From NCBI RefSeq assembly GCF_027947595.1, contig NZ_CP116257.1, forward strand, positions 2,728,001 through 2,792,000: a stretch of DNA of 64,000 bases, read 5' to 3'. Of the stretch, positions 1 through 9,406 are shown piece after piece. Numbering within the stretch: the first letter of the stretch is position 1; every line of letters begins with the position of its first letter. The notes beneath the pieces were generated by a model. It was not told the origin of the DNA, ran no database searches, and was given only the letters and a program-made list of their open reading frames with translations. Position numbers and translations under genes: made by a program. The DNA comes from Streptomyces lienomycini (GTDB taxonomy: Bacteria; Actinomycetota; Actinomycetes; Streptomycetales; Streptomycetaceae).

Positions 1-1
1 C

Positions 2-400
2 CTGAAGGTCCTCGCACACGGCACGCTCACCCCCGCCCACGCGACCGCCTTCCGCGGCTACGTCAAGATCGTCCGCAGCCGGTTCGGCATCGAGGCGATC
101 CTCAAGGGCGAGGCCCGCTGGCCCCACCGCCTCCAGGACCGCGACCTGCTCTACTACCTCGCGGAGTCCTTCCGCGGCCGCCTGGTCAAGGAACTCCCCG
201 CGAGCAAGGAGCACATGTCGGCGAACGGCCGCCAGACCGCCTACCGCGCCAAGTCGCTGCTCGTGCAGCTCGCGGAGATCTCCGTGGAGGTCGCTCAGAG
301 CGTCATCGCCTCCGACGCCGACGGCAACCCGGTGCTGCCCGCCTGGTTCCTCGTCGAGGCCGCCCGGGACATGCCCCGGCTGGTGGAGGCCCGCCGATGA
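2..400 (+). CDS. C-terminal part of a AAA+ family ATPase (cut by the window edge)
   Basis: An open frame enters from the left edge and ends at the TGA at 398-400, so about 132 C-terminal residues are visible. The nucleotide-binding motifs lie outside the window. The visible part is a helical, charged tail with a conserved-looking NGRQTAYRAK stretch and no membrane segment. The stop overlaps the ATG of the next gene (ATGA), so the two are translationally coupled. The downstream protein is a DUF2201-type metallopeptidase/VWA protein, a family often encoded beside MoxR-like AAA+ ATPases, and this context is the main reason for the call. The ATPase assignment is inference from context and tail character. 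The coding frame itself is secure. Confidence 0.5.
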   Translation: MKVLAHGTLTPAHATAFRGYVKIVRSRFGIEAILKGEARWPHRLQDRDLLYYLAESFRGRLVKELPASKEHMSANGRQTAYRAKSLLVQLAEISVEVAQSVIASDADGNPVLPAWFLVEAARDMPRLVEARR

Positions 401-2196
401 GCCGCTCCCCGGCCAAGGGGAAGAAGAAGCGGGACCTGGCGGCGGAGGCCTTCGAGGAGGGGCTGCGGCTGGTCCGCGCCGACCCCGCGCTGGGCGCCGT
501 CCGGTTCACCGTCTGCCGCCGGGAGAAGTGCCCCGTCGCGCCCCGGGGCGGGCTGGTCCGGGTCGACTCCGACGGCGTCGCGCACGCCCACCCGGACCGG
601 CTCACCGAGCCCGCCCTGTGGGCCTGGGCCCTCGCCCACGCGGCCCTCCACCTCGGTTTCGGCCACGTCCCCGCGGCCACCGGCGAACGCACCCAGCCGG
701 ACCGCGCCGACCTGGCCGCACGCTGCGCCGTCGTCAACCGCTTCCTGCTCGGCTTCCGTGTCGGACGCGCCCCGGACGACCTTCCCGCCTCCTACCCCGA
801 CGGCGACGAGGAGCGGCTCGCCGCGCGCTGGCGCCGGGACGGCGTACCGGCCGTGTACGAGCACTGCGGCACCGCGGGCCACGGCACCGACCAGCTCCTC
901 GTGCCGTGGAACGGCTGGCTGGGGCAGGTCCCGGACTGGCAGACGACGTTCGCGAGCGCGCTGACCCGGACCGTCTCCACCGCGCTGGACATGGCGGGCG
1001 GACGCCGAGACTCCATGGACGGCGAGGCGCCCCGCCGGCACCCCTGGCAGCAGGCCCTGAGCTGGTTCGTCTCCTCCTATCCCCTCCTCGGCGGCATCGC
1101 CTCCGGCATCACCCTCGTCGCCGACGCCGAACTCGCCCGCGCCCACGGCATCTCCGTGGCCGCAGTCAACGCCGAGGCGGGGGAGATCTACGTCAACCCG
1201 CTGCGCCAGTACGACGACGAGGAATGGCGGTTCGTCCTGGCCCACGAGATGCTGCACGCGGCCCTGCGCCACGGCGACCGCTGCGGCACCCGCGACCCGT
1301 ACCTGTTCAACGTGGCCTGCGACTACGTCATCAACGGCTGGCTCGTCGAGATGCAGGTCGGCACCATGCCCGAGGGTCTGCTGCACGACCCGGAGTTGGC
1401 CGGGCTCTCCGCCGAGGAGGTCTACGACCGCATCGCCGACGACCTGCGCCGCCTGCGCCGCCTGTCCACCCCGCGCGGCAAGGGCGTCGGCGACGTGCTC
1501 GGCGCCCCGCTCGGTTCGCCCCGCGACTACGTCGACCTCGACGGCTTCTACCGCCGGGGCCTGGCCCAGGGCTTCGATCTGCACCAGCGGCAGGGGCGCG
1601 GGTTCCTGCCCGGCGGCCTGGTCGAGGAGATCCGCGCGCTCAGCCATCCGCCGCTGCCCTGGGACGCCCGGCTCGCCCGCTGGTTCGACGAGTTCGTGCC
1701 CCGCCCCGAGCCCGTACGCTCCTACGCGCGGCCCTCGCGGCGCCAGGCCGCCACCCCCGACATCCCGCGCGCCGGACGGTACTTCCCGCCCGAGGAGATC
1801 GCACGCTGTACCTTCGGCGTCGTCCTGGACACCTCCGGCTCCATGGACCGCACCCTGCTCGGCAAGGCGCTCGGCGCCATCGCCTCCTACGCCGGGGCCC
1901 GCGACGTCCCCGCCGCCCGCGTCGTGTTCTGCGACGCCGCACCGCACGACGCCGGGTACCTGCCCGTGACGGACATCGCCGGCCGGGTGCGGGTGCACGG
2001 CCGGGGCGGCACCGTCCTGCAGCCCGGCGTCGACCTGCTGCTGCGCGCGGACGACTTCCCGTCCACCGCGCCGGTCCTCGTCATCACCGACGGCTGGTGC
2101 GACGTCCTGCGGGTGCGGCGCGAGCACGCCTACCTGATTCCGCAGGGCGCGCGGCTGCCGTTCACGGCCCGAGGGCAGGTCTTCCGGGTGAGCTGA
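397..2196 (+). CDS. DUF2201-family putative metallopeptidase with C-terminal VWA-like domain
   Basis: A 599-residue cytoplasmic protein without a signal peptide. An N-terminal metallopeptidase-like domain carries a zinc-type HEMLH motif at about residues 283-287. A C-terminal VWA-like domain begins around residue 470 and carries a metal-binding DTSGSM motif at about 478. This order matches the VWA-like DUF2201 family. Such proteins usually work with a MoxR-type AAA+ ATPase as a remodelling or protease-like pair, and the gene overlaps just such a candidate by 4 bp. The substrate is unknown. The domain reading is firm; any specific biological role would be inference. Confidence 0.8.
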   Translation: MSRSPAKGKKKRDLAAEAFEEGLRLVRADPALGAVRFTVCRREKCPVAPRGGLVRVDSDGVAHAHPDRLTEPALWAWALAHAALHLGFGHVPAATGERTQPDRADLAARCAVVNRFLLGFRVGRAPDDLPASYPDGDEERLAARWRRDGVPAVYEHCGTAGHGTDQLLVPWNGWLGQVPDWQTTFASALTRTVSTALDMAGGRRDSMDGEAPRRHPWQQALSWFVSSYPLLGGIASGITLVADAELARAHGISVAAVNAEAGEIYVNPLRQYDDEEWRFVLAHEMLHAALRHGDRCGTRDPYLFNVACDYVINGWLVEMQVGTMPEGLLHDPELAGLSAEEVYDRIADDLRRLRRLSTPRGKGVGDVLGAPLGSPRDYVDLDGFYRRGLAQGFDLHQRQGRGFLPGGLVEEIRALSHPPLPWDARLARWFDEFVPRPEPVRSYARPSRRQAATPDIPRAGRYFPPEEIARCTFGVVLDTSGSMDRTLLGKALGAIASYAGARDVPAARVVFCDAAPHDAGYLPVTDIAGRVRVHGRGGTVLQPGVDLLLRADDFPSTAPVLVITDGWCDVLRVRREHAYLIPQGARLPFTARGQVFRVS

Positions 2197-2283
2197 GCCG
2201 GAGTGTGATCGGATGGGGGCGGGAACCCGCACACACGGGCAACCACCGCCCCAGTACAGCAAGCGAATTCGAGAGGACCCGCC

Positions 2284-2709
2284 GTGGCAACCACGCGCTC
2301 CGCACACACCGTCTGGGAAGGCAACCTGCTCGAGGGCAACGGTGTCGTCACCTTCGACTCGTCCGGCATCGGCGAGCAGCCGGTGTCGTGGCCGTCGCGC
2401 GCCGAGAAGGCCAACGGGAAGACCAGCCCCGAGGAGCTGATCGCCGCCGCCCACTCCAGCTGCTTCTCCATGGCGCTGTCGAACGGCCTGGCCGGCGCCG
2501 GCACCCCGCCCACCAAGCTCACCACCTCCGCCGACGTCACCTTCCAGCCCGGCGAGGGCATCACGGGCATCCACCTCACCGTGGAGGGCACCGTCCCCGG
2601 CCTGGACAACGACGCGTTCGTCGCCGCCGCCGAGGACGCCAAGAAGAACTGCCCGGTCAGTCAGGCCCTGACCGGCACGACCATCACCCTGTCGGCCAAG
2701 CTGGCCTAG
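2284..2709 (+). CDS. OsmC/Ohr-family peroxiredoxin
   Basis: A 141-residue protein of the size expected for OsmC-type thiol peroxidases, which reduce organic hydroperoxides in the cytoplasm. The two redox cysteines of the family are visible: one in HSSCFS at about residue 60 and one in KKNCPVSQ at about 123. The N-terminal ARSAHTVWEG-like strand and the EELIAAAHSSC helix fit OsmC rather than Ohr. The start is a GTG preceded by GAGAGGA. The gene stands alone, convergent with the nar operon, and the intervening 60 bp are filled by a short tandem repeat. The family call is secure; physiological substrate unknown. Confidence 0.9.
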   Translation: MATTRSAHTVWEGNLLEGNGVVTFDSSGIGEQPVSWPSRAEKANGKTSPEELIAAAHSSCFSMALSNGLAGAGTPPTKLTTSADVTFQPGEGITGIHLTVEGTVPGLDNDAFVAAAEDAKKNCPVSQALTGTTITLSAKLA

Positions 2710-2765
2710 TCGGACAGTCGGACAGTCGGACAGTCGGACAGTCGGACAGTCGGACAGTCGGACAG
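2710..2765. repeat. Seven perfect tandem copies of the 8-mer TCGGACAG
   Basis: Directly after the osmC stop codon the unit TCGGACAG is repeated seven times without a mismatch, ending 5 bp before the narI stop on the other strand. The unit length is not a multiple of three and the repeat sits between two convergent genes. It has no hairpin of its own, so it is not a standard terminator. Confidence 0.97.
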
Positions 2766-2769
2766 GACG

Positions 2770-3492
2770 CTAGGAGCCCGCGCGCTCCCAGCCCCGCCGG
2801 TCCGGGCGCGGCCCCAGCTGTCTGGGGTCGCGCGACCGGTAGACCACGTAGGGCCGGGTCAGGTACTGCAGGGGCGCGCTGAACATGTGCACCAGCCGCG
2901 TGTAGGGCACCAGGGCGATCAGCACCATCCCGACCACCGCGTGCATGTGGTACAGCACCGGGACGCCCGCCATCAGCTCCGTCTTCGGGTTCAGCGTGAA
3001 CAGGCTGCGCGACCAGGGCGCGATGGTGCTGCGGTAGTCGTAGCCGTTGCCCGAGGTGTCGGACAGCTTGGCGATCATGCCGAGGAGCAGGGCGCCGAGC
3101 AGGAAGACGTACATGAACTTGTCGTTGGCCGTGGTGGCACGGAAGACCGGTGCCTTGGTGCGGCGCCGGTAGACCAGCATCCCGATCCCCGCGACCGCGA
3201 GGACCCCGGAGACGGTGCCGCCGTACAGCGAGAACAGGTGGTAGGCGTGCTCGCTGATGCCGATCGACTGCGTCCAGGACGCCGGGACGAACAGACCGAT
3301 CAGATGGCCGGCGAGCACGAACAGGATGCCGTAGTGGAAGACCGGCGACGCGATGTTCAGGAGCTTCGACTCGTAGACCTGCGAGGAGCGCGTCGTCCAG
3401 CCGAAGCGGTCGTAGCGGTGCCGCCAGACCAGGCCCGCGATCAGCAGTGCGAAGGCGGCGTAGGGCAGGACGCCCCACAGGAAGACGTTCAT
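2770..3492 (-). CDS. narI: Respiratory nitrate reductase gamma subunit (cytochrome b)
   Basis: A 240-residue integral membrane protein with five hydrophobic helices and several histidines in membrane segments (for example FHYGILFVLAGH and YHMHAVVG) suited to bind the two b-type hemes. NarI takes electrons from quinol and passes them to NarH. The ATG at 3492 overlaps the narJ stop by 4 bp, and the protein from this start has the usual NarI length; further upstream the open frame only overlaps narJ. Last gene of a narGHJI operon. From memory this corresponds to nar1 of S. coelicolor, whose enzyme is active in spores. Confidence 0.95.
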   Translation of the reverse strand: MNVFLWGVLPYAAFALLIAGLVWRHRYDRFGWTTRSSQVYESKLLNIASPVFHYGILFVLAGHLIGLFVPASWTQSIGISEHAYHLFSLYGGTVSGVLAVAGIGMLVYRRRTKAPVFRATTANDKFMYVFLLGALLLGMIAKLSDTSGNGYDYRSTIAPWSRSLFTLNPKTELMAGVPVLYHMHAVVGMVLIALVPYTRLVHMFSAPLQYLTRPYVVYRSRDPRQLGPRPDRRGWERAGS

Positions 3493-3983
3493 CGGCGGGC
3501 TCCGGTGGGTGCGGGCGGCAGGGTGGCGCACACCGCGTCCAGGACGCACGCGTAGGGCGTGCCGAAGGCGGTGAGCCGGGCGCGCAGCTGGTCCAGGGCG
3601 TCGCGGTGCTCGGTGAGCATCCCCATGTCCCCGGTGCGGGAGACGAACTCCAGGACCGCCGGCAGGAAGTCCGGCAGCTCCTCGCCGGTGAACTCCAGGC
3701 CGTGCGCGCGGTACAGCTCCTTGAACCGGACCAGGGACATCCCCCGGTTGCGGGTGTCGCCGTCGGTCCACCAGCTCAGGTACAGGCTGTGCCGGTTCTT
3801 GAAGTCGAAGACCTCCACGTAGTGCGCCTGGAGTTCGCCCTGCCCGGTCGCCGCCGCGTGGTCGGTGAAACCGCGCAGTTGCGGCGCCGCCTCGCGCAGC
3901 AGGGGCAACCGGGCGCGGAAGTCGTCGTCGGGATACGTCAGACAGAGCGCCGCCGCCTGGTACAGCACTTCGAAGCCGGGCAT
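3489..3983 (-). CDS. narJ: Nitrate reductase molybdenum cofactor assembly chaperone
   Basis: A 164-residue all-helical soluble protein of the NarJ/TorD chaperone class. It shows the family pattern of an N-terminal ALCLTYPDD segment and a central HYVEVFDFKNRHSLYLS stretch. NarJ binds apo-NarG and holds it until the molybdenum cofactor and Fe-S cluster are inserted; it is not part of the final enzyme. It is somewhat shorter than the proteobacterial NarJ. It starts 4 bp after the narH stop and overlaps narI by 4 bp, as expected for a coupled operon. Confidence 0.93.
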   Translation of the reverse strand: MPGFEVLYQAAALCLTYPDDDFRARLPLLREAAPQLRGFTDHAAATGQGELQAHYVEVFDFKNRHSLYLSWWTDGDTRNRGMSLVRFKELYRAHGLEFTGEELPDFLPAVLEFVSRTGDMGMLTEHRDALDQLRARLTAFGTPYACVLDAVCATLPPAPTGARR

Positions 3984-3987
3984 CGGA

Positions 3988-5583
3988 TCAGACCTCCCTC
4001 TCGTCGTCCGCGGTCTGCCGCCGGCGCAGGATGTGGAAGTTCTCCACCGGCACCAGCGGCAGCCGCCTGCGTCCCGAGTCCTGGCCGAACGGCCCGTCGC
4101 CGCCCATGCCCGGACCGCCGTCGGTGTCGAGGCTGCACGTGTCCGGCAGCGCCGACGCCTCCAGCCGGTGCGCGTCCCCGACGGCCGCCGTCGGGATCAC
4201 GTACCGCTCCTCGTACTTGGCGATCGCCAGCAGCCGGTACATCTCCTGGATCTCCTCGGGCCGCATGCCGACGCCCGCGCAGACGGCCGGGTCGGGGTCC
4301 TCGCCGAGGTTGACCGACCGCATGTGGGCGCGCATCGCCGCCAGCTTCTCCAGCGACGCCCGCACCGGCCCCGTGTCCCCGGCCGTGAACAGCTCGGCCA
4401 GGTACTCCAGCGGGATGCGCAGCGTGTCGATCGCGCCGAACAGGTTGTCCGCGTCCTCACCGTCGTGCCCGGTCTCCGTCAGCGCGTCCACGACCGGGGA
4501 CAGCGGCGGGATGTACCAGACCATCGGCATCGTGCGGTACTCCGGGTGCAGCGGCAGCGCCACCTTGTACTTGCTGACCAGCGCGTGCACGGGGGAGCGG
4601 CGGGCCGCCTCGATCCAGTCGAACGGGATCCCCGCCTCCTCGGCGGCCCGCCGCACCCCGGGGTCCTCCGGATCCAGGAAGAGACCCAACTGCGCCTCGT
4701 ACAGATCGTGTTCGTCCGGTGTCTCGGCGGCCTCGGTCACCTTGTCGGCGTCGTAGAGGACCACGCCCAGGTACCTGAGCCGGCCCACGCAGGTCTCGGA
4801 GCAGACCGTGGGCTGGCCGACCTCGATGCGCGGGTAGCAGAAGGTGCACTTCTCGGCCTTGCCGGTGCGGTGGTTGAAGTACACCTTCTTGTACGGGCAT
4901 CCGGTCACGCACATCCGCCAGCCCCGGCAGCGGTCCTGGTCGACCAGGACGATGCCGTCCTCGACGCGCTTGTACATCGCCCCGGACGGGCAGGACGCCA
5001 CGCACGACGGATTGAGGCAGTGCTCGCAGATGCGCGGCAGGTAGAACATGAACGTCTCTTCGTACGCGAACCTGACCTTCTCCGACGCCTGTTGCCGGGT
5101 CCGCTCCACCATCGGGTCGAGGTCGCCGTAGGCGGGGGCGCCGCCCAGGCTGTCGTCCCAGTTCGAGGACCAGCCGATCTTCATGGGCTTGCCGTCGAGC
5201 TGCGAGACGGGCCGCGCGACGGGGTAGTCCGTGCCGAGCGGGGCGTCGGTCAGGTTCTTGTAGTCGTACGTCCAGGGCTCGTAGTAGTCCTTGATCTCGG
5301 GGAGCCGCGGGTTGGAGAAGATCCCGGCGAGCTTCTTGAACCGGCCGCCCGCCTTGAGTTTCAGCGCGCCCCGCCGGTTCAGCTCCCAGCCGCCCCGCCA
5401 CTTCTCCTGGTCCTCGTAGCGGCGCGGGTAGCCCTGTCCGGGGCGTGTCTCGACGTTGTTGAACCAGACGTACTCCATGCCCCGCCGGTTGGTCCACGCC
5501 TGCTTGCAGGTGACCGAACAGGTGTGGCAACCGATGCACTTGTCGAGGTTCATGACCATCGCGACCTGGGCCATCGGGCGCAT
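3988..5583 (-). CDS. narH: Respiratory nitrate reductase beta subunit (Fe-S)
   Basis: A 531-residue Fe-S protein that carries electrons from NarI to NarG on the cytoplasmic side of the membrane. The first cluster motif, CIGCHTCSVTC, begins at about residue 16. Further on lie CEHCLNPSCVASCP and CRGWRMCVTGCP; the tryptophan in place of one cysteine marks the 3Fe-4S site typical of NarH. The ATG at 5583 overlaps the narG stop (TGATG). A second in-frame ATG at codon 4 is also possible. A long antisense frame covers the gene but has no family features. Confidence 0.96.
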   Translation of the reverse strand: MRPMAQVAMVMNLDKCIGCHTCSVTCKQAWTNRRGMEYVWFNNVETRPGQGYPRRYEDQEKWRGGWELNRRGALKLKAGGRFKKLAGIFSNPRLPEIKDYYEPWTYDYKNLTDAPLGTDYPVARPVSQLDGKPMKIGWSSNWDDSLGGAPAYGDLDPMVERTRQQASEKVRFAYEETFMFYLPRICEHCLNPSCVASCPSGAMYKRVEDGIVLVDQDRCRGWRMCVTGCPYKKVYFNHRTGKAEKCTFCYPRIEVGQPTVCSETCVGRLRYLGVVLYDADKVTEAAETPDEHDLYEAQLGLFLDPEDPGVRRAAEEAGIPFDWIEAARRSPVHALVSKYKVALPLHPEYRTMPMVWYIPPLSPVVDALTETGHDGEDADNLFGAIDTLRIPLEYLAELFTAGDTGPVRASLEKLAAMRAHMRSVNLGEDPDPAVCAGVGMRPEEIQEMYRLLAIAKYEERYVIPTAAVGDAHRLEASALPDTCSLDTDGGPGMGGDGPFGQDSGRRRLPLVPVENFHILRRRQTADDEREV

Positions 5584-8500
5584 CAGTACTCGACCTCCTG
5601 GGAGCGGCGCCGGATGACCGTCACCTCGTCGCGCTGGTTGCCCGTCGGGCCCAGGTAGTTGAACGCCCATGACAACTGGGCGTAGCCGCCGATGAGATGG
5701 GTCGGCTTGAGGAGCAGACGGGTGAGCGAGTTGTGGACACCGCCGCGCTTCCCCGTCGTCTCCGTGAGCGGCACGTTGACCGTGCGTTCCTGGGCGTGGT
5801 GCATGTAGACCGTGCCGGCCGGCATCCGGTGCGAGACGATCGCGCGGGCCACGACCACGCCGTTGCGGTTGACCGCCTCGATCCAGTCGTCGTCGGAGAC
5901 CCCGATGGCGTCCGCGTCCGCGGGCGCCATCCAGATGGTCTGCCCGCCCCGGGACAGCGCCAGCATGAACAGGTTGTCCTGGTACTCGGAGTGGATGGAC
6001 CACTTGTTGTGCGGGGTGAGGTAGCGGACCGTCACCTCGCGGTGGCCGTCGGGACCGAGCTGTGGCTCACCGAACAGCCGGTGCATGTCCAGTGGCGGCC
6101 GGTACACCGGCAGCGCCTCGCCCAGCTCGTGCATCCAGTCGTGGTCCAGGAAGAAGTGCTGCCGGCCGGTGAGGGTGTGCCAAGGCTTGAGGTGCTCGGT
6201 GTTGAGCGTGAACGCCGTGTAGCGGCGCCCGCCCGCCTCGCTGCCCGACCACTCCGGCGAGGTGATCACCGGCACGGGCGCCGCCTGGGTGTCGGCGTAG
6301 GTGACCCGCCTGCCCTCCTGCTCGGCGGCGAGGTGGGCCATCTGCTGCCCGGTCTTCGCCTCCAGCGTGTGGAAGCCCTGGGTGGCCAGCCGCCCGTTGG
6401 TCGTGCCGGACAGCGACAGGATGGTGTTGGCCGCCTTCACCGCCGTGTCCAGCGCCGGGCGTCCGTCGGCCGGACCGCCGCGCACCGTGCCGTTCAGGTC
6501 CCGCAGCCGCGCCACCTCCTCGTCCGGCTTCAGCGTGATGCCCTTGGCGGGCAGCCCCTTGGCCTCCACCAGCGGGCCCAGCGCGGCGAACTTCGCACCG
6601 ATCGCCGTGTAGTCGCGCTCCACGACCACGAGGTTCGGCATGGACTTCCCGGGCTCCGGATCGCACTCCCCGCGCCGCCAGTCCCGTACGACACCGCCGG
6701 GCTGGGCGATCTCGCCCGGTGTGTCGTGCTGGAGCGGGGCCGCCACCAGGTCCTTGCGCACCCCGAGGTGGTCCTCGGCCAGCTCGCTCAGCTTCTCCGC
6801 GAGCACCTTGAACGTGTCGAAGTCGGTGCGCGCCTGCCACGGCGGGTCCACCGCCGGGGAGAAGGCGTGCACGTAGGGGTGCATGTCCGTGCTGGACAGG
6901 TCGTGCTTCTCGTACCAGGTCGCCGCGGGCAGCACCACGTCCGACAGCAGGGTCGACGAGGTGTGCCGGAAGTCCAGCGACAGCAGCAGGTCGAGCTTCC
7001 CCTCGGGCGCCTCCTCGTGCCAGACCACGTCCCGGGGCCGCTCGCCGGGCGCCGCCTCCTCGGCCCGCAGCGAGGACTGGGTGCCCAGCAGGTGCTTGGT
7101 GAAGTACTCGGCGCCCTTGCCGGACGAGCCGAGCAGGTTGGCCCGCCACAGCGTCACGATCCGCGGCCAGTTCTCCGGCGCGTCCGGGTCCTCGCCCGCG
7201 AACTTGAGGGTTCCCGCCTGCAGTTCGGCCACCGCGTTCGCCACCGGGTCGCCGAAGGACTCGCCCAGCTCCAGCGGGTTGCGGTCGAAGGTCGGGTACG
7301 AGGGCATCCAGCCCGTGCGCGCCGACAGCGCGAGGCAGTCCGCGCCCGCCATCCCCGCGAGCCGGCCCTCGCCCAGCGGGGAGGCGAGGACGTCGGCGCG
7401 GAAGCGGTCGTAGCGCCACTGGTCGGTGTGCAGGTACCAGTACCCGGTGCCGATCGCCTGGCGCGGCGGGCGCGACCAGTCGGAGGCGGCGGCCAGCGAC
7501 GCCCAGCCGGTCACCGGACGGCACTTCTCCTGGCCCACGTAGTGCGCCCAGCCGCCGCCGTTGCGGCCCTGGCAGCCGGTGAGCTGGAGCAGGGCGAGGA
7601 AGCCCCGGTAGATCGTCTCGGAGTGGAACCAGTGGTTGGTGCCCGCGCCCATCAGGATCATGCAGCGGCCCTTGGACCGCTCCGCCGTCCGCGCGAACTC
7701 CCGGGCGATCCGCACACAGGCCGCCGCGGGCACCGAGGTGTGCGTCTCCTGCCAGGCGGGCGTGCCCGGTGCGTCCGCGTCCTCGTACGACGCGGGCCAG
7801 TGGCCCGGCAGGTCCGGCCGGGCCACACCGTACTGGGCGAGCAGCAGGTCGAACACCGTCGTCACCAGCGGCCCGGTCGCCCCGCCGAGCCGGGTCGCCG
7901 GAACACCCCGGCGCAGGACGTCACCGCGCCCCTGCCCGTGCGTGCCGCCCTCGGTGTCGAAGCGGGGCAGCAGCACTTCCACCCCGGACGCCATCTCGTG
8001 GCCGTGCAGGCTGAGCCGGGGGCGTACGTCACCGAGGTCCAGGTTCCACTTCCCCCGGTCGGCCTCGTTCCAGCGGAAGCCCAGCGAGCCGTTCGGGACG
8101 ACCGCGCGGCCCGTCGCCTCGTCCAGCACGACCGTCTTCCAGCGGGCGTCGTCGCCGCCCTGCCCCAGGTCGGCGGCGCGCAGGAACTTGTCCGGGACGT
8201 GCGCCCCGTCCCGCTCGGCCAGCGTCACCAGGAACGGCAGGTCGGTGAAGCGGCGCACGTAGTCGTCGAAGAACGGGGTCCCGCGGTCGACGAAGAACTC
8301 CCTGAGCACCACGTGCCCCATCGCCATCGCCAGCGCGGCGTCCGTCCCGGGGTGCGGATGCAGCCACTGGTCGGCGAACTTGGTGTTGTCCGCGTAGTCG
8401 GGCGAGACCACGACCACCTTCTGCCCCCGGTAGCGGGCCTCCGCCATCCAGTGCGCGTCCGGCGTGCGGGTCACCGGCACGTTCGTGCCCCACATGATCA

Positions 8501-9296
8501 GGTACGCCGCGTCCCACCAGTCGCCCGACTCCGGCACGTCCGTCTGGTCGCCGAAGACCTGCGGGGACGCCACCGGCAGGTCGGCGTACCAGTCGTAGAA
8601 CGACAGCATCGGGGCGCCGATCAGCGAGTGGAACCGGGCGCCCGCCGCGTGCGACACCATCGACATCGCGGGGATGGGGGAGAAGCCCGCGATGCGGTCG
8701 GGGCCGTGGGTGCGGATGGTGTGCACGTGGGCGGCGGCGATCATCTCGACCGCCTCGTCCCAGGTCGCCCGCACCAGGCCGCCCTTGCCGCGCGCCCGCT
8801 GGTAGCGCGTGCGGCGCTCCGGGTCGCCCTGGATGTCGGCCCAGGCCAGCACCGGGTCCTTCAGCCGGGCCTTCGCCTCGCGGTACATCGTCAGCAGCAC
8901 GCCGCGCACGTACGGGTACCGCACCCGGGTGGGGGAGTAGGTGTACCAGGAGAACGCCGCACCCCGGGGGCAGCCGCGCGGCTCGTACTCGGGGCGGTCC
9001 GGGCCGACCGACGGGTAGTCCGTGGCCTGGGTCTCCCAGGTGATGATGCCGTCCTTGACGAACACGTTCCAACGGCACGAACCGGTGCAGTTCACTCCGT
9101 GCGTGGACGTCACGACCTTGTCGTGGCTCCAGCGGTCCCGGTAGAAGGCGTCCGCCTCCCGGCCGCCGACGAGCCCGATGCTGTGCAGGTCGGGTGCGGC
9201 GGTGCCCGGCCGGAAGAACCGTCCCGCGCGCAGCAGCGCCGCGCCCGGTTCGGTGGGCGGTGTCCGCGTGTCGGTCACGTGCGCTCCCTTGCTCAC
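5583..9296 (-). CDS. narG: Respiratory nitrate reductase alpha subunit (Mo-bisMGD)
   Basis: A 1237-residue protein, normal for NarG, which reduces nitrate to nitrite at a bis-MGD molybdenum centre facing the cytoplasm. The N-terminal FS0 cluster ligands are visible as H66, C70, C74 and C109 (HGVNCTGSC and RGCPRG); the histidine in place of the first cysteine is diagnostic of NarG. The body shows NarG signatures such as YDWYADLP and GTNVPVTRTPDAHW. No twin-arginine signal is present, consistent with a cytoplasmic active site. First gene of narGHJI. No obvious anaerobic regulator site was recognised in the short upstream gap. Confidence 0.97.
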   Translation of the reverse strand: MSKGAHVTDTRTPPTEPGAALLRAGRFFRPGTAAPDLHSIGLVGGREADAFYRDRWSHDKVVTSTHGVNCTGSCRWNVFVKDGIITWETQATDYPSVGPDRPEYEPRGCPRGAAFSWYTYSPTRVRYPYVRGVLLTMYREAKARLKDPVLAWADIQGDPERRTRYQRARGKGGLVRATWDEAVEMIAAAHVHTIRTHGPDRIAGFSPIPAMSMVSHAAGARFHSLIGAPMLSFYDWYADLPVASPQVFGDQTDVPESGDWWDAAYLIMWGTNVPVTRTPDAHWMAEARYRGQKVVVVSPDYADNTKFADQWLHPHPGTDAALAMAMGHVVLREFFVDRGTPFFDDYVRRFTDLPFLVTLAERDGAHVPDKFLRAADLGQGGDDARWKTVVLDEATGRAVVPNGSLGFRWNEADRGKWNLDLGDVRPRLSLHGHEMASGVEVLLPRFDTEGGTHGQGRGDVLRRGVPATRLGGATGPLVTTVFDLLLAQYGVARPDLPGHWPASYEDADAPGTPAWQETHTSVPAAACVRIAREFARTAERSKGRCMILMGAGTNHWFHSETIYRGFLALLQLTGCQGRNGGGWAHYVGQEKCRPVTGWASLAAASDWSRPPRQAIGTGYWYLHTDQWRYDRFRADVLASPLGEGRLAGMAGADCLALSARTGWMPSYPTFDRNPLELGESFGDPVANAVAELQAGTLKFAGEDPDAPENWPRIVTLWRANLLGSSGKGAEYFTKHLLGTQSSLRAEEAAPGERPRDVVWHEEAPEGKLDLLLSLDFRHTSSTLLSDVVLPAATWYEKHDLSSTDMHPYVHAFSPAVDPPWQARTDFDTFKVLAEKLSELAEDHLGVRKDLVAAPLQHDTPGEIAQPGGVVRDWRRGECDPEPGKSMPNLVVVERDYTAIGAKFAALGPLVEAKGLPAKGITLKPDEEVARLRDLNGTVRGGPADGRPALDTAVKAANTILSLSGTTNGRLATQGFHTLEAKTGQQMAHLAAEQEGRRVTYADTQAAPVPVITSPEWSGSEAGGRRYTAFTLNTEHLKPWHTLTGRQHFFLDHDWMHELGEALPVYRPPLDMHRLFGEPQLGPDGHREVTVRYLTPHNKWSIHSEYQDNLFMLALSRGGQTIWMAPADADAIGVSDDDWIEAVNRNGVVVARAIVSHRMPAGTVYMHHAQERTVNVPLTETTGKRGGVHNSLTRLLLKPTHLIGGYAQLSWAFNYLGPTGNQRDEVTVIRRRSQEVEY

Positions 9297-9406
9297 CAGG
9301 CCCTGGTGCTCGCCGGGCCCTGGTTCACGAACCTAGGGCCGGGCGGGGGAGCGCACCCGTTCGCGGCGCCCGTACGGGTCAGGGCGCGTCGGCCGGGCCG
9401 GACCGC

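Noticed and set aside
2710..2765. CRISPR-like array
   Set aside because: Units are 8 bp in direct tandem without spacers and no cas genes are nearby.
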